Origin: VAXT01 sp035318925
GTDB taxonomy: Bacteria; Actinomycetota; Thermoleophilia; Gaiellales; Gaiellaceae
DNA length: 64,000 bases
Direction of reading: 5' to 3'
Assembly (NCBI GenBank): GCA_035318925.1
Contig: DATHDS010000041.1
Location: forward strand, 1-64,000
Part shown: positions 42,332 to 48,234 of the stretch, piece by piece
Layout: each line of letters starts with the position of its first letter
Position numbering within the stretch: the stretch's first letter is position 1
Position numbers and translations under genes: made by a program
The notes under the pieces: generated by a model
Told to the model about the DNA's origin: nothing
The model's database searches: none
The model's input: only the letters and a program-made list of their open reading frames with translations

Positions 42332-43077
42332 TCCGCAGACCCCGCGATCGGGAGACGAAGCACAAACGAGGCACCCGCGGCAACAGAGGTCAGCGCGATC
42401 AGGTCGCCACCGTGACTGCGTGCGATCTCGAGGCTCGCGGCGAGCCCGAGCCCTGTGCCCCCGTCCTTCGTGGTCGCGAACGGCTGGAACAGGCTGGAAC
42501 GCGCATCCGAGTCGATGCCAGATCCGGTGTCGGTGACACGCGCCACTGCCCAGTCCCCGTCACGCTCGAGCTGCACGGTGACGGTGCCGCCGTCGGGCAG
42601 GGCCTGCTGGGCGTTGACGAGCAGGCTGAGAAAGACCTGGCTGAGGCGGGCGGAGCTGCCACGAACGTGCAAGGGCTCGTTCGGATACTGCTCTCGGAGC
42701 TCGACGCTCTTGCCGGCACTCGTGCAGCGAACGAGCTCGACGGTCCTCTCGGCGACCTCCCGGAGCAAGACGACCTCCGTCACTTCATCGTCCGCACGTG
42801 CGTAGCCGAGGAGCGAATGCGTGATCCGCTTGATCTCGAGGCCGCTCTGCTGGACGAGCGACAGCCGCTCGTGCGCCTTCGTGTCCGGCTCGATCTCCCG
42901 GAGGAGAAGCTCGACGAGGCCGAGCATGCCGAAGAGGGGATTGTTGATCTCGTGCGCGAAGCCGCGGACCAGCTCTCCGAGCCCGGTCAGCCGACCGGCT
43001 TCGAGGAGGGCCTCCCGGTCCGAGGTACTCGTCTCGGAATCCGAAGGCAGGGGAAGGGCAGCCGCTTGCTCCGACAT
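42328..43077 (-). CDS. Soluble histidine kinase
   Basis: 249 aa, no membrane segment. HisKA with phospho-His in ELVRGFAHEINNPLFGMLGL, then HATPase: N-box LSLLVNAQQALPDGG, G1 DTGSGIDS, F-box LFQPFATTKD, G2 GGTGLGLAASLEIA. There is no recognisable sensor domain in the 40 N-terminal residues, so the input probably comes through a partner protein. Its stop overlaps the HD-GYP regulator start (ATGA), making that protein and the NarL-type regulator its likely phosphorylation targets. The ATG has AGAGGGA directly upstream. Confidence 0.9.
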   Translation of the reverse strand: MSEQAAALPLPSDSETSTSDREALLEAGRLTGLGELVRGFAHEINNPLFGMLGLVELLLREIEPDTKAHERLSLVQQSGLEIKRITHSLLGYARADDEVTEVVLLREVAERTVELVRCTSAGKSVELREQYPNEPLHVRGSSARLSQVFLSLLVNAQQALPDGGTVTVQLERDGDWAVARVTDTGSGIDSDARSSLFQPFATTKDGGTGLGLAASLEIARSHGGDLIALTSVAAGASFVLRLPIAGSAE

Positions 43078-43168
43078 TCCCTCTAGCTATCGGACGGGAA
43101 GGGCGCCGCCTAAAGTGACGATCCGGAGGTCAGTGCCTACGCCGGATCGGGGATGCGGGCGGCCGCTC

Positions 43169-43750
43169 TTAGTTCAGGCGCACGGCGCGCTTCGAGATAC
43201 ATGCAAAGCTGAAGAAGAAACCGGGCGGAACCTTGCCCGTAACGGCGAATGAGCCGAGAACGACGCGGATCGGCGTCCCGGCTGGCAGAAGCCCCAGGCC
43301 CGAGAACGACCCTGACCATTCCTGTCCGGGGAGAAAGACCCTCGGCTTCGAAGGGCTGAAGCGGTCGGCCACCGTTCGTGGCTTGGCCCCACTCGTCTCG
43401 GCACGCCTGAGCACTTCGCGAGACGAGGTCGTCTCGAACGGCTCGAGGCCGAACAGTGTCCCGCCCACGACGTGTCCGCGAAAGACGGCGAACGTCACGT
43501 GCGTCTCGTTCCGGAACGAGAGATCGACGCGCCAACGGCCGTCCCGGACGATCAGGCGGCGCGTCGCGATCGGAATCGGATTCGCCCGCGTGCCGCAGTT
43601 CTCGTGCCAGTCGAGCTTCACGACCTGCGATCGAGCCACGGGGCCTGAAGCTGCGGTGCCGCAGCCGCCCGCAAGAAGCGCGACTGGAGCAAGAGCAAGA
43701 ACGAGTCCACCGAACAGGCGCTCGATCCCGTTTGCCCTGGCGTCGCTCAC
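43169..43750 (-). CDS. Putative lipoprotein, unknown function
   Basis: 193 aa with GTG start at 43750. The N-terminus (NGIERLFGGLVLALAPVALL) ends in a lipobox, LAGGC, near residue 30. The mature part is beta-rich with LDWHENCGTRANPIPIATRR, LSFRNETHVTFAVFRGHVVG and a C-terminal FFFSFACISKRAVRLN; two Cys could pair. No family recognised. A short palindrome GCAACA-GTC-TGTTGC (43754-43768) lies immediately before the start codon and may be an operator. Confidence 0.65.
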   Translation of the reverse strand: MSDARANGIERLFGGLVLALAPVALLAGGCGTAASGPVARSQVVKLDWHENCGTRANPIPIATRRLIVRDGRWRVDLSFRNETHVTFAVFRGHVVGGTLFGLEPFETTSSREVLRRAETSGAKPRTVADRFSPSKPRVFLPGQEWSGSFSGLGLLPAGTPIRVVLGSFAVTGKVPPGFFFSFACISKRAVRLN

Positions 43751-43821
43751 TTAGCAACAGTCTGTTGCAAAGTCGGGGTGGGAGGGCGCGAGGCGGCGAC
43801 GGAGCCCGGCCTACCGGTGCG

Positions 43822-43891
43822 GAGCGGCGCGAGGCGGCGGGCGGTGCCCGGCTCCGCCGGGCGGGAGCGCGACGCCGGCCAGGGAAGCGAG
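43822..43891. repeat. Dispersed palindromic repeat, copy 1
   Basis: Begins GAGCGGCGCGAGGCGGCG (43822-43839) and ends AGGGAAGCGAG (43881-43891), with a GC-rich hairpin between. The same two ends recur at 45999-46045. A shorter related GGCGCGAGGCGGCG lies at about 43785-43798. It sits just upstream of the promoter of the 44-45.7 kb cassette. Confidence 0.6.
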
Positions 43892-43895
43892 GGCG

Positions 43896-43924
43896 TTGAC
43901 TTCGATCGGGAATCGGCGTAATTT
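43896..43924 (+). promoter_or_regulatory. Consensus-like promoter of the caspase-like cassette
   Basis: TTGACT (43896-43901), a 17-nt spacer, then TAATTT (43919-43924). The expected start would give a leader of about 33 nt to the ATG at 43965. It is one of the best sigma-70-type matches in the window. Confidence 0.6.
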
Positions 43925-43964
43925 CGGAGCCATCTGCGGCTCACCCGCAACAGGGAGAGCAGAG

Positions 43965-44072
43965 ATGGTCACGCAGACCGCCTTGGATCCGATCACACCC
44001 CCCGGCAAGGGGAAGTTCGTGCGTCCTTGGCGGTCACGCGAGGCCGCACTCTCCCGAGTAAAGGAGGCGTAG
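43965..44072 (+). CDS. 35-residue ORF heading the caspase-like cassette
   Basis: ATG with GGGAGAG about 6 nt upstream; 35 codons ending in TAG at 44070-44072, directly followed by the ATG of the next gene. The product is basic, with two halves: MVTQTALDPITPPGKGK and then FVRPWRSREAALSRVKEA, which looks helical. The Shine-Dalgarno of the next gene (AAGGAGG) lies inside its last codons, so the two are probably coupled. Candidate roles are a translational leader, an inhibitor or a substrate of the peptidase-like protein (all inference). No family recognised. Confidence 0.55.
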   Translation: MVTQTALDPITPPGKGKFVRPWRSREAALSRVKEA

Positions 44073-44762
44073 ATGGCACGAACCCTCGGTTCTTGGTGGA
44101 TCAAGGACGGGATCGACGGGAGGCGGATCGAGGCACAGGGCTTCGCTTCGCTGCTCGACGGCCTGTCCGGCTTTGACTGGACGGAGGATCACGGGGACTC
44201 AGACGTCCTCGAGAAGGACTTCGTGGAGACGCCGAACTGGACGGAGCGCGTCGACAACGTCGACGCGGTGATGATGTCTTCACACGGGAACCCGAACTCG
44301 TTCTCGGTTTGGAACGGGTCGGTCTCGACGTCGGACACGGTGAAGTTCGGCAAGAGCGATCTCGAGATCTTCGCCACCCATGCGTGCTCGCTTCTCGAGC
44401 ACACGCCGACGAATTCCGTCGGTCGCTGGATCCCGGCGTTCGACAGGCTTCACTACATGTTCGGCTTCCACACGAGCTCGTACAGCGGCGGCGGGCAGAA
44501 TCCGCGCGGGACGTACTTCGCGATGTACGCAGCGTGGCTGCATGCCGTGCTCCCGTTCTTCCCGCAGTACACGCTTCGAGAGTCCTGGAAGAAGGCGAAC
44601 ATCCTCGTCGAAGGCTCCGATGTGGAGTGGGCGTACCTGCGCTGCACCGGCACCGACGCCAACGGCAACCCCGCCGACACCTACAACGAGACGCTCGATC
44701 CGGCCGAGCCACGCGACCCGACTGCGAACCGCTCCTTCTGGACGGCGCGCGGGTCGTGCTGA
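44073..44762 (+). CDS. Putative clan CD (caspase/gingipain-like) cysteine peptidase-like protein
   Basis: 229 aa, ATG with a perfect AAGGAGG. Two hydrophobic strands end in the clan CD catalytic blocks: VDAVMMSSHGNPNSF puts His-Gly at 71-72, and DLEIFATHACSLLEH puts Ala-Cys at 104-105. The HG/AC order and the 34-residue spacing fit caspase, gingipain and clostripain folds. FDRLHYMFGFHTSSYSGGGQ follows. No signal peptide is present, so it is cytoplasmic. It may belong to the uncharacterised DUF6345-type group, but that name is from memory and unverified. A degenerate non-catalytic fold is the main alternative. It is followed at 12 bp by a partner gene with its own strong Shine-Dalgarno. Confidence 0.6.
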   Translation: MARTLGSWWIKDGIDGRRIEAQGFASLLDGLSGFDWTEDHGDSDVLEKDFVETPNWTERVDNVDAVMMSSHGNPNSFSVWNGSVSTSDTVKFGKSDLEIFATHACSLLEHTPTNSVGRWIPAFDRLHYMFGFHTSSYSGGGQNPRGTYFAMYAAWLHAVLPFFPQYTLRESWKKANILVEGSDVEWAYLRCTGTDANGNPADTYNETLDPAEPRDPTANRSFWTARGSC

Positions 44763-44774
44763 GAGGAGAACGAG

Positions 44775-45743
44775 ATGGCACTCACACTGAAAGACATCGA
44801 TCTGAAGACCGGCCTCCCGGATCTGCCTCCAACCATCCCGGTGTTCGAGGTCTCGGCACCGACGCTCGAGGAGCGTCAGCCGGGGCTCGAACAGCTCCGG
44901 GACCACTTGCGGCTTGGCGAGCTCCGCTCGATTCAGCTCGACCACGCGTTGATCATGGCCGGGGAACGAGGCGAGATCGAGTACTTCTACGCAAGCGGCG
45001 GAGTCTGGGCTCGCGATGCGACCGCGAGCCGGGAGGGCACGAACGAACTCCGCCGCTGGACTGACATCCAGGAGTCGGAGAACGGCGAGGGGCGCCGATT
45101 CACGCTCGGTCCCGAGACTACGAGGCGGCTGATCTCGCAGGCGAGAGAGCTGCTGCAGGGAGCCGGCCTGATCGGCAGGGAGATCGCCTCCGAGACGGTG
45201 GATCTGGACCAGGTGGCGCACCTGACGGCTAAGGGCAAGGAGCGCGAGCGCGGCGCAGGTCAGGCGACGGTCAAGTTCTCCTACGCCGTCGAGGGGCTTC
45301 CGGTCCGCGGAGCGGGGGCGAAGACGCTCATGTTCGCCGAGCCCGAGAACGGCAGCGTGCGGTTCACAGGCGCCTTCCACACGTGGCGGATTCTCGGCAC
45401 TCCGCGAACGATCACGATGTCTCCGATCGAGAAGGCGCTCGAGGTGGGGCTTCTGATCGATCCTGAGCTCGTCGCGTATCGCGAGGCGGGTCACAAGATC
45501 GTGATCACCCGGCTCGACGTCGCGTACCTGGCGCTTCCCGCATTTATGCGTCAAAGCCATCTGTTCCCGGCTTTCCAGGTGGAAGGTCACGTATCGGACG
45601 GGAAGAAGGGACCGGGCTTCCGCTTCGCCCGCTACCACCACGCCGCACCGCCCGCTGCGTATGTGGCAGCCGACGTGTACGGCTCGTATCTCAGCGTGAA
45701 TCCCGACGGGATCGCCCCGGCCGGGCCGCACCGGCAGCGTTGA
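44775..45743 (+). CDS. Uncharacterised partner of the caspase-like protein
   Basis: 322 aa, ATG with GAGGAGAACGAG just upstream. No signal peptide or membrane segment. The N-terminal part is helical and charged (PTLEERQPGLEQLRDHLRLG). The middle has FSYAVEGLPVRGAGAKTLMF followed by NGSVRFTGAFHTWRILG, a pattern like the PepSY/FTP-type propeptide sheets of some metallopeptidases, where it reads as y-x-V-x-G-x-P-V-x-G-x-G. This resemblance is weak and is inference. The C-terminal part has FPAFQVEGHVSDGKKGPG and RYHHAAPPAAYVAADVYG. It may regulate, or be a substrate of, the preceding peptidase-like protein. A hairpin terminator follows 8 bp after the stop. Confidence 0.55.
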   Translation: MALTLKDIDLKTGLPDLPPTIPVFEVSAPTLEERQPGLEQLRDHLRLGELRSIQLDHALIMAGERGEIEYFYASGGVWARDATASREGTNELRRWTDIQESENGEGRRFTLGPETTRRLISQARELLQGAGLIGREIASETVDLDQVAHLTAKGKERERGAGQATVKFSYAVEGLPVRGAGAKTLMFAEPENGSVRFTGAFHTWRILGTPRTITMSPIEKALEVGLLIDPELVAYREAGHKIVITRLDVAYLALPAFMRQSHLFPAFQVEGHVSDGKKGPGFRFARYHHAAPPAAYVAADVYGSYLSVNPDGIAPAGPHRQR

Positions 45744-45751
45744 CTTGAGGT

Positions 45752-45799
45752 CTCAGGGTCGGGTCCTGCATCAACCCGGTGCAGGGCCTGGCCCCTGAG
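45752..45799 (+). terminator. Hairpin terminating the caspase-like cassette
   Basis: Left arm 45752-45770 (CTCAGGGTCGGGTCCTGCA) pairs imperfectly with 45780-45799 around a 9-nt loop. It begins 8 bases after the stop. The rest of 45800-45998 contains nothing I can support. Confidence 0.65.
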
Positions 45800-45998
45800 G
45801 GCTTTGCCGACTCAGATCAGATCTCTCGTGCTGGCGGACGAGTGGCGGCTGTACGCGGTCAAAGAGGTGCCGCGCTCGTAACAACGGCGAGTTGGCCTCG
45901 AGTCGGTGCCCTCCCTCTCGGTTTCCTGACGCGTCGCTCAGACCCCGTATGCGAGGGGAACAGTGCTGGTGCGCACGGGCCGCTCGCAGGAGGGGGCT

Positions 45999-46045
45999 GA
46001 GCGGCGCGAGGCGGCGGCGTAGCCGCCGCCGCTCAGGGAAGCGAG
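45999..46045. repeat. Dispersed palindromic repeat, copy 2; also tRNA-Val terminator
   Basis: Shares GAGCGGCGCGAGGCGGCG and AGGGAAGCGAG with 43822-43891. Its core GGCGGCGGC-GTA-GCCGCCGCC (46010-46030) is a perfect 9-bp hairpin closed by CTGAGC/GCTCAG. It lies just past the 3' end of the minus-strand tRNA-Val and probably ends that transcript. Confidence 0.6.
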
Positions 46046-46047
46046 AG

Positions 46048-46120
46048 TGGGCGGTGACGGACTCGAACCGCCGACCCCCTGCTTGTAAGGCAGGTGCTCT
46101 CCCAACTGAGCTAACCGCCC
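46048..46120 (-). tRNA. tRNA-Val (anticodon UAC)
   Basis: Cloverleaf from GGGCGGT (5' end at 46120) with D-arm TAGCTCAGTTGGGAGAGCA, anticodon stem CCTGC/GCAGG around loop CTTACAA (anticodon TAC), T-arm GGCGGTTCGAGTCCGTC and acceptor ACCGCCC plus discriminator A. No encoded CCA. Seven bases downstream of tRNA-Glu, so the two are co-transcribed. Confidence 0.93.
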
Positions 46121-46127
46121 GAACTGG

Positions 46128-46200
46128 TGCCCCCAGCGGGATTCGAACCCGCGCTACGGCCTTGAAAGGGCCGTGACCTGGACCGCTAGTCGATGGGGGC
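46128..46200 (-). tRNA. tRNA-Glu (anticodon UUC)
   Basis: Acceptor GCCCCCA pairs with TGGGGGC; anticodon stem CGGCC/GGCCG around loop CTTTCAA (anticodon TTC); T-arm GCGGGTTCGAATCCCGC. The discriminator A is followed by an encoded CCA (46125-46127). It is first in the minus-strand tRNA transcript, from the -10 box at 46210-46215. Confidence 0.93.
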
Positions 46201-46209
46201 CCGGCGTTG

Positions 46210-46215
46210 AGTCTA
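46210..46215 (-). promoter_or_regulatory. -10 box of the tRNA-Glu/tRNA-Val transcript
   Basis: TAGACT on the minus strand, 9 nt before the 5' end of tRNA-Glu. Confidence 0.5.
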
Positions 46216-46246
46216 GCCGCGCGAGACCGGCGATACACTCGCCCCA

Positions 46247-46283
46247 GGGCCGGTAGCTCAGTCGGTAGAGCAGGGGACTTTTA
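46247..46283 (+). pseudogene. Truncated tRNA-Lys copy (5' half only)
   Basis: The first 37 bases are identical to the intact tRNA-Lys at 46436, from the acceptor 5' strand through the D-arm to the anticodon loop, and then the match stops right after the anticodon. A TACACT -10-like box (46234-46239) sits at nearly the same distance as for the intact copy, so the promoter was duplicated too. Confidence 0.85.
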
Positions 46284-46286
46284 GAG

Positions 46287-46313
46287 CACGGGGGAACCCG
46301 TGGTTCCCCCGTG
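46287..46313 (+). terminator. Perfect 11-bp hairpin after the truncated tRNA
   Basis: CACGGGGGAAC (46287-46297) / GTTCCCCCGTG (46303-46313), loop CCGTG. It would end any transcript from the truncated tRNA promoter and produce a short stable RNA of about 70 nt. Confidence 0.6.
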
Positions 46314-46420
46314 AGCCCCCTCCTTTGCAGTTCTCGCGGTCGAGACGCGTCGCGGGCTGCGCTCGGGCAAAGCCCGGCTCCGCCTGCTGTACGACCCTCG
46401 ATAGCCAACATTGGCGTTCA

Positions 46421-46426
46421 TATACT
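46421..46426 (+). promoter_or_regulatory. -10 box of tRNA-Lys
   Basis: TATACT, 9 nt before the tRNA 5' end at 46436. Confidence 0.55.
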
Positions 46427-46435
46427 CGTGCGCGA

Positions 46436-46508
46436 GGGCCGGTAGCTCAGTCGGTAGAGCAGGGGACTTTTAATCCCAAGGTCGCAGGTTCGATCCCTGC
46501 CCGGCCCA
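46436..46508 (+). tRNA. tRNA-Lys (anticodon UUU)
   Basis: Acceptor GGGCCGG pairs with CCGGCCC; D-arm TAGCTCAGTCGGTAGAGCA; anticodon stem GGGGA/TCCC around CTTTTAA (anticodon TTT); T-arm GCAGGTTCGATCCCTGC; discriminator A. CCA is not encoded. Intact copy of a locally duplicated gene. Confidence 0.94.
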
Positions 46509-46572
46509 TGAGCGCCAGTCTTCTGAACCGCGACGACTAAAACCCGCCCCGGCCCACCTCTAGACTCTGCCC

Positions 46573-46998
46573 GTGGTCGAGCTGCCGCTTACTGGAGGTT
46601 GTCTCTGCGGCGCGGTGCGTTTCGAGGTGACCGAGGCGCCGCTCGGGGCCAGCTATTGCCACTGCCGGCGGTGCCAGCGCCGCACCGGTACGGCGGCTTC
46701 TGTCCAGGTGCGAATCGTTCCCGGCTCGCTGCGCATCACCGCCGGCGAGGAGCTGCTGCGCGCCTACGAGCCGGACGACGGCTTCCCGAAGTTCTTCTGC
46801 TCAGGATGCGGGGCGGCGCTGTGGAGCAGCCTCCCGGACACAAGGGAGCCGGTTGGGATCCGCATGGGCGCCTTCGACGGCGACCCGGCTGTCAGACCCG
46901 CGTACCGGCAGTTCGTGGCCTACGCCGCGAGCTGGGAGCCGATCCCCGACGACGGGCTGCCGCGCTACCCGGAGCGTATTCCTCCGGGAACTGGCTAA
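46573..46998 (+). CDS. GFA/CENP-V-type zinc protein
   Basis: 141 aa, GTG start with TAGACT (46561-46566) exactly 6 nt upstream, hence leaderless. Matches the glutathione-dependent formaldehyde-activating enzyme (GFA) family: GGCLCGAVRFEV, SYCHCRRCQRRTG and FCSGCGAAL supply the conserved Cys clusters for two zinc ions. True GFA uses glutathione, which most actinobacteria lack, so the real substrate is probably different; many family members are uncharacterised. No signal peptide. Confidence 0.88.
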   Translation: MVELPLTGGCLCGAVRFEVTEAPLGASYCHCRRCQRRTGTAASVQVRIVPGSLRITAGEELLRAYEPDDGFPKFFCSGCGAALWSSLPDTREPVGIRMGAFDGDPAVRPAYRQFVAYAASWEPIPDDGLPRYPERIPPGTG

Positions 46999-47009
46999 CC
47001 TGGGGATCG

Positions 47010-47678
47010 ATGAGCAAACGGCGTGTTCTCACCCTTGCGTCGCTCGCGGGGCTCTCGGGCCTCGTCGTGGCGATGGTCGTCGTCCGGGTCGCCTACACCG
47101 GCAACTCTCAATACGTGTCGATGTTGTGGAACCTGTTCCTCGCGTGGATCCCGTTTGCACTCGCAGTCCGCGTCTACGACGGATATCGCCGGCGCGCTGG
47201 AGGACTGTGGCTCTGGGCCGGGGGCCTCCTCTGGCTCGTCTTCTTCCCGAACGCCCCTTATATCGTCACCGACCTCAAATACCTGCGGGACTGGACGGGC
47301 GCTCTCACCTGGTACGACGCCGTCCTGACCTCCGCGGCCGCCGGGTGCGGTCTTCTGCTCGGTTTCATCTCGCTCTACCTGATGCAGTCGGTGGTCCGAC
47401 GCGCGCTCGGGATGGTCAACGCATGGCTCTTCGCGCTCGCGGCGCTCGCGCTGAGCTCCTTCGGCGTCTACCTCGGACGCTTCCAGCGCTGGAACTCCTG
47501 GGACGTGTTCACACGTCCCGGCGTCCTGGCCGGCGACCTCTGGTCCGGCCTGGTGGATCCCCTCGACCACCCACGGACGATCGCCGTGACCGTTTTCTTC
47601 ACCTTCTTCCTCGGGGCGACCTATCTGGTCTTCTACTCGCTTGCCGGAAAGAGCGTCCCGGAGCGGGTCGAGCGCTGA
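47010..47678 (+). CDS. DUF1361 family membrane protein
   Basis: 222 aa, six to seven transmembrane segments. The ATG at 47010 lies 8 nt after a TAACCT box that overlaps the upstream stop. DUF1361 hallmarks: MLWNLFLAWIPFALAVRVYD, VFFPNAPYIVTDLKYLRD, and SSFGVYLGRFQRWNSWDVFT. The family is widespread and of unknown function. The C-terminus (SVPERVER) is cytoplasmic by the positive-inside rule. Confidence 0.88.
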   Translation: MSKRRVLTLASLAGLSGLVVAMVVVRVAYTGNSQYVSMLWNLFLAWIPFALAVRVYDGYRRRAGGLWLWAGGLLWLVFFPNAPYIVTDLKYLRDWTGALTWYDAVLTSAAAGCGLLLGFISLYLMQSVVRRALGMVNAWLFALAALALSSFGVYLGRFQRWNSWDVFTRPGVLAGDLWSGLVDPLDHPRTIAVTVFFTFFLGATYLVFYSLAGKSVPERVER

Positions 47679-47688
47679 GGGACCCTCG

Positions 47689-48234
47689 CTAGCGGGCGAG
47701 AGCCCGGAGCCGGTCGAGGTCGCGCTCGGTGTTCACGCTCACGAGCAGCGCGGGATCGATCTGAATCGTTCGCGTGTCGAGCTCGCCGAGAGCTTCGAGC
47801 AGGTCGAGCCGGCCAGCCTCCAGGCGTTGCTCGAGGACGGGGAGCGCGCTCCTGGCGTAGGCGCCGGGCAGCGGACCGGTCTCCGTCGCGGCGGCGTCGG
47901 CATCGACGCAGTTGGCCGCGAGCGAGTTGAGGGCTTCGGCCGTCATCAGCGGACAGTCGACCGGCAGGAAGACGGCGACCTCGGTCGGCGCGACTCGCAG
48001 GCCCGCGACAACCCCGGCGATCGGCGCACGGACGCTGATCCCGTCGTCGAGCAGCGGGAACGGCAGACCCAGCTGGTCGGCGTCCTTCCCCACGGCCAGC
48101 CGGTGCGGAAACGCCTCACCGAGGATCCGCCAGGCTCGCTCGGCCAGTAGCTCCGTGCCCAGGGGCGCGAGAGCCTTCACCGAGCCGAAGCGGCGGCTGA
48201 GACCGCCCACGAGCAGGACACCGGTCGTCTCCAT
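47689..48234 (-). CDS. MobA-like nucleotidyltransferase
   Basis: 181 aa. The GT-A nucleotide-binding start VLLVGGLSRRFGSVKALAPL matches MobA's LAGGxSxRMGxxK, with the first Ala of AGG replaced by Val. Later LLDDGISVRAPIAGVVAGLR and VFLPVDCPLMTAEAL (metal-binding Asp) agree with molybdopterin guanylyltransferase. A role in molybdenum cofactor maturation is likely, but related sugar or cofactor transferases are possible. Its ATG overlaps the stop of the MFS-CNBD gene, so it is the second gene of that operon. Confidence 0.78.
   Translation of the reverse strand: METTGVLLVGGLSRRFGSVKALAPLGTELLAERAWRILGEAFPHRLAVGKDADQLGLPFPLLDDGISVRAPIAGVVAGLRVAPTEVAVFLPVDCPLMTAEALNSLAANCVDADAAATETGPLPGAYARSALPVLEQRLEAGRLDLLEALGELDTRTIQIDPALLVSVNTERDLDRLRALAR

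Noticed and set aside
46247..46508. Prophage or integrative element attachment site
   Set aside because: The duplicated tRNA part is the 5' half and lies only 189 bp away, with no integrase or phage genes around; kept as a duplication only.
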